This document shows positions 33,945 through 47,084 of a stretch of 64,000 nt of DNA, one piece after another. The DNA is from Ananas comosus (taxonomy: Eukaryota; Streptophyta; Magnoliopsida; Poales; Bromeliaceae): NCBI RefSeq assembly GCF_001540865.1, contig NC_033623.1, forward strand, positions 14,300,164-14,364,163, given 5' to 3'. The position numbers were made by a program, and so were the translations under genes. How positions within the stretch are numbered: the first letter of the stretch is position 1; each line of letters begins with the position of its first letter. A model generated the notes under the pieces. The model did not search any database, was not told the origin of the DNA, and was given only the letters and a program-made list of their open reading frames with translations.

Positions 33945-36900
33945 ATGCCATCTTGGTGGGGAAAATCTTCCTCCAAGGATGTAAAGAAGAAATCAAAGGA
34001 AAATTTCATTGAAACATTGCATCGATTCATAAGTTCAACTGAACAAAAGGGAAATACAAAGTCGGGAGGGACTCGTAAACGTAGCAGCGACATAACATCA
34101 GCAAAGGGCTCTCAATCTAGGGCAGAATCACGTTCGACATCACCCTCTAAAGAAGTTTCTCGCTGCCAAAGTTTTCAAGATAGGCCGCATGCACATCCAC
34201 TTCCTCTTCCTGTTCTTCGGTCTGGCATTACATGCACGTCCTCTGAGGTCAGCACATCAAAGCTGACAGAAAAACGGGGCAAACCACAGCTGCGTTTACC
34301 ACTTCCTACCCCCAATTGCGTTATAAGAAGGCCGGAAACCACTGCTATCGAGGGAGATTTGGCTACTGCTTCTGTTTCTAGTAATTGCTCCGTTGATAGC
34401 GATGATCGAGCAGATTCTCAGCTTCCCAGCCCTGTAGGGAATGATATAGAAAATGGGAATAGGGTTATCACAAACAATCATTCCAGGTATGTTTCGTGTA
34501 ACTTAATGATCATTTTGAGTCCTTTCTATCTACTATAATGATCCCCTTACAGCTTTCTCTTCTCTCTTTTTGCAGTACTGTGCTTAAAGATCAGTCTATG
34601 GTCACTACTCGGAAGAACTCAAGACAAATTGCTAAGCCCCCCATGATTTGTCTTGGTAACCAAAATTTATCCACATCACCCAAGAAGGGGATCGAGAACT
34701 ACCAACCCAATTTACAGAATCCTCGGCAGGGGGCTTTTGGAAGTGCGCCTGATAGTTCGATGTCTAGTCCTACTAGAAGTCCTCTAAGAATATGCCCTGA
34801 TCAGATTCCAACCTCTGCTTTTTGGGCAGCAAAGCCTCACACTGATGTCACTTTCCTTAGTTCTGGCCAGTGCTCTAGTCCAGGTTCAGGTCAGACGTCA
34901 GGACACAATTCGGTCGGAGGAGACATGCTGGGTCAGTTATTCTGGCAGCCCAGCAGGGGTAGCCCAGAATGTTCTCCGATACCTAGCCCAAGAATGACGA
35001 GTCCTGGCCCTAGTTCTAGAATACACAGTGGACCTGTTTCTCCATTGCATCCGCGGGCCGGAGGGACAGCGCCCGAATCACCTACAAGTCGCCATGATGA
35101 GGTGAAGAAGCAATCCCATAGACTGCCACTCCCGCCAATAAGTGTCTCTAACAGTTCTCCTTTTTCTCCGAACAATTCAACATCAAATAGCGCTCTCCCT
35201 ATTCCTCGTAGTCCTGGAAGGACAGATAATCCCCCGAGCCCTGGTTCACGGTGGAAGAAGGGGAGGTTCATTGGCCATGGCACATTTGGCCATGTTTATG
35301 TTGGCTTTAATAGGTATTTTCATTTTGCCTCTGCTCCTCATTGGTCACTTTTAACTTGCAATTTTGTTTTTCGATCTTATTTATCTGGCTTGTGGTAGTT
35401 TCTCTACTATATCGCATGATTGATTGTATTTTACTAGTTTTCTATCTACATCTACCTTTTTTTTTTTGCCTTTTTATTCCATCGTTCTTATTATAAACCA
35501 TCGTGCTTATTGTACAAAGTAATCTGGTCTTGTTTTTTCAGCCCACTGATTATAAGTTTAAGAGACTGTTTCATACATTCTTAATGTACTTCTATTTGTA
35601 CTTACTCGATCTTTGTTTTCGCTTCTTTTTCCTTTCCATTTGAACTAGTGAGAGTGGCGAAATGTGTGCAATGAAGGAGGTTACCCTCTTCTTGGATGAT
35701 GCTAAGTCAAGAGAAAGTGCGAAGCAATTGGGACAGGTAAATTGGTTGGCCATACTTGTTATCAGTTATCTCATGTTACATGCTAGGCAAATCTGCCATT
35801 TTCCTCGTGGTTTAGGTATGCTTTTTTTAATTGTTTGATTCTTTTCACAGGAAATATCTCTCTTGAGTCGGTTGCGGCATCAGAATATAGTGCAGTATTA
35901 CGGATCTGAGATGGTATTAAATTTACTCGTAGTGGTTTTCACTTTAAATGTGAAAAAGTTTTAGTACTTTTCTTCTTTCAATTGCCTGTTCTCACTTTAT
36001 TATCTGCTAAGCAGATAGATGACAAGTTATATATATACTTGGAGTACGTCTCTGGTGGTTCCATCCATAGACTTCTCCAAGAATATGGCCAATTTGGAGA
36101 GCCAGTACTTCGTAGCTATACTCAACAGATCCTTTCTGGCTTAGCTTATTTGCATGGAAAGAACACCGTTCATAGGTACTATCTAACTTCTTACACAGTT
36201 AACTACTATTCTTTCTTCTGCTTGGATCTGTGCTGTTCACCTTACACTAGATTCTTATGCTTCTAGTTATTCTTTTGTTGAGCCTGCAGAGATATTAAAG
36301 GTGCAAACTTACTGGTTGACCCCAATGGTCGAGTTAAGCTGGCAGATTTTGGGATGGCGAAACATGTAAGGATAGAATTTGCTAACCCTTTTAATGCTGT
36401 AAATATTTTCATATGATCCCTATACTGTTGTGATTCTAAATATTCATCTGAAAACACCTATGATTTTGTGCGCATAGAATTTTGATGCACCCCTGCCAAA
36501 TATTTCTCCCTGTTAACCTGTAATTATTACTTCTTTTTTTTTCATTTGTATATATTCTTGATTGATCTATTTACGTGATGTCCTCTCACTTTTTCTATAA
36601 ATGATCTTTGTTGAAGTTATACAAGGAGAGTAAAAAATGGAAACCATTAGATTGTTGCTGCTTGAAAGTTTTACCTAAAATTTGTATATCACTCTTGTTT
36701 CAGATTAGTGGACAATCATGTCCCTTATCGTTCAAGGGAAGCCCATATTGGATGGCACCTGAGGTAATCTTGTTTTAAGGTTTTTGAGCCCTCTTTATAT
36801 TTGTAAATCATAAGCTCGTTGTTTGTAGTTACTGTACTATTTTTTATGTACAGGTTATCAAAAATACAAATGGCTGCAGTCTTGCTGTTGATATTTGGAG

Positions 36901-39115
36901 CTTGGGGTGCACGGTTCTGGAAATGGCCACTTCAAAACCACCATGGAGCCAGTATGAAGGGGTTGGCACTTCACACTTTGGTGGTTAATAATTTATTTTA
37001 CATACTAACCTTGTTTTTACCTTATGAATATTTGCCTATAAGGAAGGGTGGTAACATTTTGTTTCATTTTCTCTAGGATTTTTATCGTGCGATGTTATTA
37101 AGCTGTTGAGCCCAACAAGGCTAGTTTAGCTAATTGACCTTGAAAACTTGGCTTGAGTTTGGTTATAAGTAGGACTCTCAAGCTGAGCTCTAGTGCCTTG
37201 CTCGAATGTGCTCTGTTGACCCCCGCGGCCCCCAAAACACCCCCACCCCTACCCCAGACCGTGGCATTTTTTATTATATGTTTCATTTACTATGTCATTT
37301 ATAGCTCCAACAAAAAAATGCTAGTATTTTGTTAATAAACGACCTAATTAATTGCCTGTATTATATTTTTGTCCTCCTGGAACTGATGTTAAATTTAAAA
37401 TTCCCCTTACATATCTCCTGGATCAAGGAAGAGAAATCAAAGAAATTATTTACCGCACTGTGCTTAGACAAATGGTTATTCTTTTGCCTAATTTTGAGTT
37501 GGTTTAACATTGTCATGCTTTGGTCTACAGATTGCAGCTATGTTCAAGATAGGAAACAGCAAGGAGCTTCCAGCAATCCCTGATCATCTGTCGGGGGAAT
37601 GCAAAGATTTTGTCAGGCAGTGTCTTCAGCGTGAACCGTCTAAACGCCCTACAGCAGCAGAGCTTTTGCAGCATCCTTTTGTCAAAAATGCAGCTCTGCC
37701 TGATAAATCTATTGCTGCTCCTGATCCTTTAGAACGGATTCCTGGTGTATCCAATGGGCCAATCCTCACGGTACTGTTAATGCATGTTCATCTTATTCCT
37801 CACTTATTTGTTAATAGAAGATCTTATCATACTAGTTAATTTTATCGACAATGGTCTTATATCTGCTGTCAAGTTGCAAGTTTGCAATCATTTCCTCACA
37901 CAACTTAATGAAGTCCCTAAGTCCTTGTCAATGCCCGTTCTCATGTGGTGAAGGGTGTATTCCCTTCTGTTTAAATAACATGAGATTTGGAACAAAATGT
38001 TGCTAGTCATGTTCATTTCCCTGGGGAATAATTGACCTTAAATTTATTATTCTTAAGAAACCGTAACTCCTCAGATTTAAGCAATCATCATGTAATGATC
38101 ATGAGATTGATTCTTTGTCATTAAGATCGCCAAACTGCATATGCTGTCTTAGACTTTGATGCTTACTGCTTAGTCATGAATGCGTCCTGCATGCATTTGC
38201 TTTCTTTCGATTAAAGAAATACTTAGAAGTCTTTTTACATCTTTTTGGTTGTTAATCCAAATATATTGTTCTACAAGCTGTAACTCTGATGAAAGGTCAA
38301 TCAACATTTGTGGTTTCCATACTTTTCTATTTATTTGTATATGATTTTCTGAGCTGAGAAAGAATAAAATCTTAAACTGTTTAAGTTCATTAGTTTTCAA
38401 TCCTACAACCTTCACCGTTTTCTGAATATGGCATAATCATCGTCATTTGTTCAACATATTTCAGGGTATCGGGCATGCAAGAAATCTTTCTTCCTTGGGT
38501 ATGGAAGGATTGACAATCCAACAGAGAAGAGGTGCTAAAGCGGCGGCATTTTCGTGGTACGTTGTCAAATATTTTTCCTTTCGTTTTGGTTCAACATGAT
38601 ACCATAAATATTATTTGGCTGTCTTCATTTGCACGTCCAGTGAGATTCACATACAGAAGAACATATCCTGTCCCGTCTCTCCCATTGGAAGCCCTCTTCT
38701 GAAGTCAAGGTCTCCACAAAATATGAATGGAAGGATGTCCCCTTCTCCCATCTCAAGCCCTAGAACTACGTCAGGTGCTTCCACACCTTTGACCGGTGGG
38801 AATGGAGCTATCCCATTTAATCATCAAAAGCATTCATCGTACCTTAGCGATGGCTTCACAACTCCATCAACAAGGTCACCTAATGATCTCTATCCCGGTG
38901 GGTCCCAGTCTCACGATCCAGAGCTCGATCTTTTCCTTGGGGTGACGCAAGGCTCACCCCTTCCTCAATTTGGGAAGTTGGGGCATGGAAATGTGTGGGA
39001 CTCATATGACAGGCAGTCGTTTGCTGATAATGCCCCTCGTCAATTCGTGAGAGAACACGGGAGGCTAAACCCCTCCCTGGATCTTAGACCCGGTTCTCCA
39101 AAACGTGGTATTTAA
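33945..39115 (+). CDS. YDA: MAPKKK of the YODA type (MEKK, Ser/Thr kinase)
   Basis: Cytoplasmic MAP3K; Arabidopsis YODA acts in stomatal and embryo patterning upstream of MKK4/5 and MPK3/6. Eleven coding exons: 33945-34486, 34576-35313, 35649-35736, 35851-35913, 36015-36175, 36290-36365, 36704-36763, 36854-36961, 37531-37770, 38465-38556, 38641-39115; total 880 residues (Arabidopsis 883). Starts [13 protein letters not shown] Ser/Pro-rich regulatory region covers about 1-405 ([40 protein letters not shown]). Kinase domain about 410-663: glycine loop G414-H-G-T-F-G419, K436, H530-R-D532, D550-F-G552, A574-P-E576. Then a Ser/Pro-rich tail. Glycine loop has H at 415 where R is common. The intron 8 donor GGG|GTTGGC is weak but keeps [13 protein letters not shown] intact. 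Two terminal regions match YODA rather than MAPKKK5. Confidence 0.93.
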
Positions 39116-41105
39116 ATTTGCAAATTTGTATCATACTGCCCGAAGACGATTCTAATATAATTTTTTGAAAATTGGAGGATGCGATTAAAGGAAAATTGTC
39201 ATCTGCATCGAGTTCATTTTGGTGAGTTGCTTCCTTCTCGCCTTCCTCTCTCACTAAAGCTTGGTAGTACCAGACCTTAACGATACTTTTAACTCCGCGA
39301 TCTTGATAATAGTTCTCTGTTTTCCTTCGTTTTTTTTTTTGTGTGTGTATTACAGTAGTCTTATACTCGATGATTAACTGCGGAATATGCATCTCTATAA
39401 TCTTGTGCTGCGAAAGGAACGCACCAGTTACTGTCGGCAGGTGAACTGTATATTGTAACTTCCCATGTTCCTGAAGGGCTGGAAAATCAAAGGTTTGTAC
39501 CTCTATGCTCCTCTTTTCTCTATTTTATCCTTAAATGGGAGGCCGTTGTATAGAAGACGGGGGATCTCAATCGAAGCGTCCACATTTTGCACAGGAGGAG
39601 ACAATTTGAGCCTTTCAATGCCTGTTTAGTTATATGATACTTTTTCTTCTCATGCTGCAAACTGCATTTGTCCTATGGCCATCTGTACACTAGAACTCTC
39701 TAACTTAATGGCGCTTTTTGTATCAATAGACACGCTTGCGGAAATTTATTCCAAGGCCCTGATATTCTTTGTTTATATCATTAATTTCTTTCTTCTGTTT
39801 TTTCCTATCTTTAATTCGCATTGGTACAGTGTTCGGTGGTTCTTGGGATGAGTTTATCAGTAGTTGCATTAGGGTTCTGTTGTTCTTCTCCAGCTATTGT
39901 TGCTAACTCTGCGCAATTCAGAATATATATTTGAGTTCTCTTGGACTTTATTCCCCGTTCTGTACCTGTGATCTTAGTTCATTTGAACGTGTAGTTGGTG
40001 TTGCGTTTTTTTTCTTTCTTTTTTCTTTTTTTTTTGACACTGCGCTCCCCGATAAAGTGCTTCTGAGAAATGAACTTGAATTTAATGTTTCCGGAATTGC
40101 TTTTTAGATCATCTCCTTTGGCCTGCTCCTCCGTCCTTTTTTTTATCTTTGTCTTTTAGGCTTCCGATTCAATTTCAGTCACAAAATTCACGTGCCGGGC
40201 GAAAAATTGAAATAAAAATTTAAAAAAAATTCCGAAGGTATTTAAGGGTGTATAGTGACTCTGTTTTAACACATATTTAGGTTCGTGAAGTGAGATTCCA
40301 CTCAAAAGAAGCGGTAGCTAATCCGTACTAGCTAGTCAAAACAGTTATAAGCATATATATTACTATTAATAATCCAGAAAAAAATGTCTGGAAACTTGAA
40401 CTTATTGGACTCTACTGTTAACGAGTACGGTAAACTATCACTACGGGAAAAAAAAAAAAAAAAAAAAAAAANAGGAAGTTCCAGAAAAAAAAAAAAAAAA
40501 AAAAAAAGAGTGGGGGAAAAAGTAATAAACGATGGGAAATATAAAGAGTTGAATTAATTCAGCAAAGAAAATTTAAACTCAACAGCAATAATATTAAGGG
40601 AATTTGTCTAGGTAGTAGCTTTACGCCAAGCACTTTATTCATATATTTTGAAGAATCAGATATCTTATTGTCACGTTCTGTAATATTATTTGAAATTCTT
40701 GGACAATTTTTTTGGTTTAATCAAAGCCATTAATAGCTGCCCGTTTCGCTTTTCTCGCCAGCTTTTGAAAAAGTAGCGAGAACTACTTAAAAATTTTTAA
40801 GATTCTGTTTGAACATCGAAATAATTTATTTGGTATAAAAATTTTTTAGTATAAGCATAAGCAACTAATTTAATTTTCACTTTTTGAAAGGTCAACATAT
40901 TTATAATTTTATAAAATAATATATTTTACCTACAAGAGGTGATATAACTTATCTAAAAAATAACTAGAAGAACTAATATAGCATCCAATTTGTGACATTT
41001 AATCACACTCTTCCTCTATCAAATATGCAATTTTTTAAAATAAATAAAAAGATACATTGAATAAAATATTCATGCATCTAAACAAAGTTTATTTTAAATT
41101 TTTGG
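39116..41105. other. YODA 3' UTR and intergenic DNA
   Basis: The first several hundred bases probably hold the YODA 3' UTR. Poly(A) tracts flank an N at 40472; the right-hand motif GAAGTTCCAG plus A-run resembles CGAGTTCCAG plus A-run at 32979. No other gene seen. Confidence 0.45.
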
Positions 41106-41500
41106 AAAAACTTCAAAAATCCCCCTTGTGGTTTCACTCTTTCTCACTTTAGTATCCTGTGGTTTAAAGTGTATCAAGTTTGTATCCTGTGGTTTTGCAC
41201 TTTTTCATTTTAGTACCCTGTGGTTTAAGGTGTATCAATTTAGTACGTTGTGATTTCGCATTTTCTCACTTTAGTACTCTGTGGTTTCGCACTTTCTCAC
41301 TTTAGTACCTTGTGGTTTAAAAACCACATGGTACTAACTTGATACAAAAATAAAACCACATGACACTAACTTGATACACTTTAAACCATAGGGTACTAAA
41401 GTGAGAAAGTACGAAACTATAGGGTACTAACTTGATACATTTTAAATCATAGAATACTAAAATAAAAAAGTGCGAAATCACAGAAGGATTTTTAAGTTTT
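41106..41500. mobile_element. Foldback element family II with internal minisatellite
   Basis: Ends AAAAACTTCAAAAATCCCCC and the inverted GGATTTTTAAGTTTT. Each arm is built from repeats of about 40 bases carrying CACTTTAGTACCCTGTGGTT and AAGTGTATCAA; the arms are inverted copies. Related elements: 45842-46128, 50474-50815, 52154-52495. Confidence 0.75.
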
Positions 41501-42178
41501 CCTTTTTTTTTTTTAAAGTTAAGATAGAATTTTTTCGGCAAAAATAAAAAAGGCAAAATAAAGAACTGTCCAAAAGCCCATTTAAGTTTTCATCACGGTA
41601 AGAACGTCTGTCCTTTTTTTCTTTTTCTTTTTCTTTTTCTTTTCTGTCTTCAAAAAGCTGAAGTTTAAGTATACAGAGTAAATAGTTGTTCGATAAGCCG
41701 CAAGACAAGTAATGAGCCGCAGGAATTGAAGTGCGAAAATGTAATAAAAGTATTTTTTTTATTAAAAAATTTGATTTTTTATTAATAAAAGTATTTTTTA
41801 TTAAAAAATGTAATAAAAGTATTTTTTATTTTCTGTTGTGAGACTATTCAGCGTCCATCGTGGAATGACTCGAAATCCGCTGGGCAAGCAGGGACATGCC
41901 AGCGCAGAATCTGTCCTTAGCCTACTCCTGCATCACGTGATCATGCCTTCTACTTACTTCTTACCGGGCAAGTTAGATTTTAATCTAAATTTTATTTTAG
42001 TAGGGTTGTTTGATATTATTAACTTTAAAACTAGTTACCAAATTTTATATCAATTTTTTTTTTTAATTTTTTGAAGTTCTTAAGTTTATCTTAATGTTCT
42101 ATTGCAGCAGATATTCTTTAAATTTGTTTGGAGAATGTGTTTGCTGCTTATGTTGGAACACAAAGGTTGGCTCAAAGT
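41501..42178. other. Intergenic
   Basis: AT-rich; a few AGTATTTTTTATTAAAAAA repeats at 41748-41830. No gene seen. Confidence 0.45.
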
Positions 42179-42331
42179 TTTTTTTTTGAAAGATAGGTAG
42201 CATGTTATCTGCTTCGTTTATTTCATTTAGAAATAAATTTAGCTCGAAATGTGAATCAACTAAGATTCGAACTTAAGTTTCAGATACCAACTACCAAACT
42301 CTTTGCCACTTGCTCTAGGGACGGTCGGTAG
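42179..42331 (-). mobile_element. tRNA-derived SINE
   Basis: Minus-strand copy: head CTACCGACCGTCCCTAGAGC on the minus strand at 42331, B-box region AGTTCGAATCTTAG, tail as the T-run at 42179. Confidence 0.75.
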
Positions 42332-42351
42332 CTTGGTGCCAAACTACTACT

Positions 42352-42354
<3 letters not shown>

Positions 42355-42394
<40 letters not shown>

Positions 42395-42607
42395 TTGAGC
42401 TAGGATACTTTTAGAAGCACTATCCACTTGGTGCTTCTAAGTTTCTAATCCTTGGATCCACTCCATAATTACTAATATTCTTTGGATCAAACACTATTCC
42501 ATCTACCACCACCAACCACCATCATCTCAACCTCACATCTCACCATCCAAGGGCTAAAAACTCTAAAACACCACCCACTTGGTATTTCTAAAAGTATTCT
42601 AGCTCCA

Positions 42608-42640
<33 letters not shown>
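42355..42640. mobile_element. Short foldback MITE inside a (TA)n tract
   Basis: (TA)n at 42355-42392, then GAGTTGAGCTAGGATACTTT ... AAAGTATTCTAGCTCCACTC, then (TA)n to 42640. Inverted ends, with TA repeats on both sides. Body shares ACCACCATCATCTCAACCTCA with 4917-5145. Element proper about 42389-42610. Confidence 0.7.
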
Positions 42641-42642
<2 letters not shown>

Positions 42643-43517
42643 TGCGTTGCTGTTGGTGTTTGGATAGGAGTGACTGAATGAGGGGTTTTGTGTGTCCATG
42701 TGAACCATTTTTCTCTTTTCCCAAGGTGGTCTACAGTGTCGTGGCATCAAGGTGAAAAAAGTTAGGCAAAAAATGAAAAACCAGCAACCCATGTGCTGTG
42801 GTACAATCAAATTAAACCCCTATGTGTCTATGCACCCTTATCATTAATGTCTTTCACTGCCTACCACAACCTTCTATTTTTTTTGAAAAAAAAAATTATA
42901 TTATTAACATGACGTCGCCAATCTATTAAATTTTAAATTCATCCATTCCGTCATAATTATTAAAAATAAAAATATAATTAACCGTTAATAAATAATATCG
43001 TATGAGTGATACAAAGGGAAAGGAGGTTCTCCATTGAGTAAATATGCTCACAGAAGTTCCAATTCAAGCAGCAGCTGTAGCAAGGGAAAGAAAAGTCTCT
43101 AGGCCGTAAATTGATCCCTTCATAAAAAATACCCTTAATTAATTAATGATTGTCTTTGTTTGGACTTGTCAGGGTTGCTTGCATTAATTAATCATATAAA
43201 TATATATATATATATATAAAATAGGTTGAGACAAGAACCAAAAACCAGGAAAATAAAAAGGCATCCTCATGAAGAACCAGCAAAAACATAATGCAAGTAC
43301 AGGATTACTTAATTTACACACTTAAACAAGCAACAAGAGCCCTGGAATGAGCAGGAGAACAGAGGAGAATATTAAATGGAGCCACAATAATAATAATAAT
43401 AATAATAGACTAAAAGGGAAAGGAGGGTTCACTACAAGACAGGTGGTGAGGAATGGAAGCAAGCAAGCCACAAGGTTTCTGGTGAAGGGAATCTCATAAT
43501 AAAGAGGCATCTTAATC
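42641..43517. other. Intergenic and PIP1 3' UTR
   Basis: The part nearest 43517 is probably the PIP1 3' UTR. Contains (AAT)n at about 43386-43407. No other gene seen. Confidence 0.45.
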
Positions 43518-43893
43518 TCAAGCCCTGCTCTTGAATGGGATGGCTCTGATCACCACCTGGTGGTAGATGGCAGCTAGTGCTGCTCCAATGAAGGGCCCCA
43601 CCCAGAAGATCCACTGCAGCAAGATAAAGACCATTCAATTAAAGGAAATGGGCATATCATTTATGTAAACATTTTGTTTCTTCTTTTTTCTTTTTTCTTT
43701 TTTTAAGATAAAAAAAAAAGAGGAAAGGAAAAAAGAAAAACTCTTTTAATTACATGGTCATCCCAAGCATGTTCCCTGTTGTAGATGATGGCAGCTCCAA
43801 GGCTCCTAGCAGGGTTGATGCCAGTGCCAGTGATGGGGATGGTGGCCAGGTGGACCAGGAAGACAGCAAAGCCAATGGGCAGAGGTGCAAGGA

Positions 43894-43928
<35 letters not shown>

Positions 43929-44175
43929 CCAAACCCCCACCCCCACAACAATAATAATTGTCAATAATATTCATGGATATATACACATATATATATATAT
44001 GACAAGAAAATTTACAGACCAGTAAAAATAGGACCAGGAAATTTAGCCTCAGATGTTGAAAGCTTTTATCATGCTTTAACTAAAAGAAGTTCTGCTCACA
44101 TGACATGTTGATGTAGTAAAGCAAGCAAGTTCACAAACAACAGGTGTGCTTCTGCTCCTAAGGAAGCAAAAAATT

Positions 44176-44213
<38 letters not shown>

Positions 44214-44979
44214 GTTTTTTCATAAGAAACATGCCAATTTAGAGAGGAAGTGTCAACAAGAAAAACACCACTTGAGAGAAGGTTGCTGGGGAAACAAAAT
44301 TTCAAGGTTGAGAATTTCCAGGAATTTTGGGCACTGTGGATAATAAGAGTAACAGCAAATGGATGATTTAAATTAAACTTTTGAGCCACAGCACATGGGA
44401 TCATCAAACGAAGAGAGCATAAAGCAAGTAAGATAAAAAGAAACAGAGATTATATATAGAGAGTATAAAAGAAGAAGAAGAAGAAGAAGAAGAAGAAGAG
44501 GAAAGAGGGAGTTGTACATACAGGGACATGAGAGTCTCTGGCATTCCTCTTGGCATCAGTGGCAGAGAAGACAGTGTAGACGAGGACAAAGGTGCCAATG
44601 ATCTCAGCGCCAAGCCCATCGCCCTTGGTGTAACCAGGGGCCACAACATTGGCCCCTCCTCCATTGCCCATGTAGAGCCCCTTTTGGAACCCCTTCACCA
44701 CTCCAGCTCCACAAATGGCTCCCAAACACTGCATCACTATGTAGAAGATGGCCCTCGTCAGGGACAGCTTCCTCGCCAGCAGCAGCCCAAATGTCACTGC
44801 TGGGTTGATGTGCCCACCTGCACCAAAAAAAAAATTTTAAAAAGAAAATTTTTAAGACACATTAATTTCTGAAGTTCAGATGGAATATATATATATATAC
44901 ATACATATAAAAAAAGAGAATGAGAGGGGAAGAGACTTTAAAAATTTCTGTTTTTCTTGCTTCCATGAACAAAGGAAAG

Positions 44980-45021
<42 letters not shown>

Positions 45022-45658
45022 GTTTTCAGTTTTTTTTGGCTGAGAGTAATTTTCTCTCCTTTCCTCCTCCTAAAGACTCAAACCAAATTGAAGAAAGTAG
45101 TTTTCTTTCCTACTTCTCCTTTCTCCTCTATAATAATTATATACTATTATGTTAAAATTGAGGTAAAACCAGAGACAGCACTTAATTCAGTAAGCTCAAG
45201 CAAAGATAATCTTTTTCTCCTCTTCAAAGCTGAAGAGGAGGGAGAAGAAGCAAAAGAGTACACCAAACAGATTAAAAAGAAAGAAAGAAGAAGAAGAAGA
45301 AGGAGGAGGAGGTGTGTATCTAACCAGAGATCCCAGCAGTGCAGTAGACAAGGGCAAAGATCATGCCCCCAAAGGCCCAAGCAATCCCCTGGACACCCAC
45401 GGTGGAGCACTTGCTGGGGGACTTGACGACGCCCATCACGGTGAGGATGGAGACGTAGAGGAAGAGGAAAGTGGCCATGAACTCGGCTATCCCTGCCCTG
45501 TAGAAGGACCATGATTTGAGCTCCCCTGGCTCGAACAGAGGAGCCGCGGGTGGCTCCTTGTAGTCCTTGCTATCTTGGCTCTGCGCAGCAGTCCCTATGG
45601 GCTGCCTCTCCGAGAACTTGTTCGCCCCCAAGCTCACATCCTCCTCCTTCCCCTCCAT
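43518..45658 (-). CDS. PIP1: PIP1-type plasma membrane aquaporin
   Basis: Tetrameric MIP-family channel for water and small neutral solutes in the plasma membrane. Four exons on the minus strand: 45658-45325, 44817-44522, 43894-43754, 43613-43518; 288 residues, the usual PIP1 length. PIP1 features: long acidic N-terminus [20 protein letters not shown] and short C-terminus ending PFKSRA. Both NPA motifs (N116-P-A, N237-P-A), [15 protein letters not shown]240 of the selectivity filter, loop-D H208 (pH gating position in PIPs) and loop-B S130 in RKLS are present. Intron 2 holds a long T-run (44179-44212), and its acceptor lies straight after a CA microsatellite. All junctions are GT-AG. The PIP1 number cannot be assigned. 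Confidence 0.95.
43897..43927. repeat. (GT)n microsatellite at the PIP1 intron 2 acceptor
   Basis: On the coding strand this is (CA)n ending in the AG that precedes exon 3. Confidence 0.9.
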
Positions 45659-45666
45659 CCTATTCC

Positions 45667-45698
<32 letters not shown>

Positions 45699-45780
45699 AG
45701 TTGTCAAAGGGAGGAGGAGGAGGAAGCAGAGTGATGAAGAAGATACCCTGCAGGGGAAGGAAAAGCCTAGTAATGGTGGG

Positions 45781-45788
45781 GTTTTATA
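45781..45788 (-). promoter_or_regulatory. TATA box of PIP1
   Basis: TATAAAAC on the minus strand, 123 bases before the ATG, with a (GA)n-rich leader (45661-45699) between. Confidence 0.65.
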
Positions 45789-45841
45789 GAGAGAGAGACA
45801 GAGACTCAGAGAGGATGTGGCTCAGAGTGATTAATTAAGAA

Positions 45842-46128
45842 AAAACTTGAAATACCACTCCTCTATTATGTGATTTAAAGTGTACCATTTTTATATTATG
45901 TGATTTTATTTTTTTATTAATTTTTTTGTAAAATTAATGATAAAATTAAAACTAAATAGTACTAAAGTGAATATTCGATAATCTATAGATGGAGTATCTG
46001 AAATTTTTTATATATGATTTAACGAAAAATTAACGGAGGAGCTGATGAAAAAAAAAAAGAAAAAATTACAAAGTACTAAATTGATACACTTTAAACCATA
46101 AGCTATTAAGAATGGTATTTAAAGTTTA
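45842..46128. mobile_element. Foldback element family II, PIP1 promoter side
   Basis: AAAAACTTGAAATACCACTC at the left and GGTATTTAAAGTTT at the right; inner ATTTAAAGTGTACCA and TGATACACTTTAAACCATA are inverted. About 60 bases upstream of the PIP1 TATA box. Confidence 0.65.
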
Positions 46129-47049
46129 CACATTAATTAATGTTTAAACTTCTTGCTGTAGGTGAATGGAGGTGAAATGAAATCCAAGGATATATGGACC
46201 CTGCAATATTATTTTTACTTATTCTATATTTACTTACCCTTCTAATTTCTTTTCTTGGTGATGATCACAAACAACAATACAAAAATAAAATGTGCAAATA
46301 AATAAAAGTTCGAAAAAATAAAGTATTTTGATTGAAATTTTATTTAGAATATTCAATAATTAATTTATTTTATATTAAAATAATTTACTTACGAAATAAT
46401 TTATCTTATTTTTAAAAAAATAAGATAAAGATGGAACATGACGATTATTATTATTTTAAATATTTAATCATAATTCATATCTTTATAATATATAAATAAA
46501 TAAAAAATATTAGAACTAAAACCGAGAAGATCTAATTCGTCGGATGCGAAAATACCAAAAAAGATCCGAGAAAGAGAGAAGAAAAATAAAGCACATAATA
46601 TTTACGTGGTTCGGCCAACGGCCTACGTCCACGGGTGAAGACGGAGCGAAAATCTTCATTAGAATCAAAGTGGTATACAAAATATGCCTTTCTCACAAAA
46701 TTCTAATTCCAAAAAATACACCCATATTTTCTCTCTCATCTTCCGCACTAAATCAATAGTAGAAAGGGTATATTTATAATAGTGGCTAAATCCTAATACG
46801 ATTAGAAATACAAACCCACTAAGATTAGAAATATCTCGATAAATTAGGCATAATCTAAACTTAACTTAATGGGATAATTAAAACAGAATAGGGTTAGAAG
46901 ACCTTACGGTACTAGAATTCGAGACATATTTAACAAAAAATTTACTCCATATTTGTGCATTAATTACCTGAAAATATGACAATTAAATAGCCATACGAGG
47001 ATAGCTCAGAACCAACCAACCAACCAACCACACATGGTTACTTCTGTAG

Positions 47050-47084
<35 letters not shown>

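Noticed and set aside
41106..41500. CRISPR-like array of repeated units
   Set aside because: The units are adjacent and palindromically arranged without spacers, in a plant nuclear context; it is a foldback element.
44178..44212. Long T-run as a possible retroposon tail
   Set aside because: No SINE or gene copy adjoins it; it lies inside PIP1 intron 2 and is explained as a mononucleotide repeat.
14214..45658. Functional cluster of LSI2, CYP86A, YODA and PIP1 for water or silicon handling
   Set aside because: Genes are 10 kb or more apart, on both strands, with different promoter types and unrelated genes between; chance linkage is simpler.
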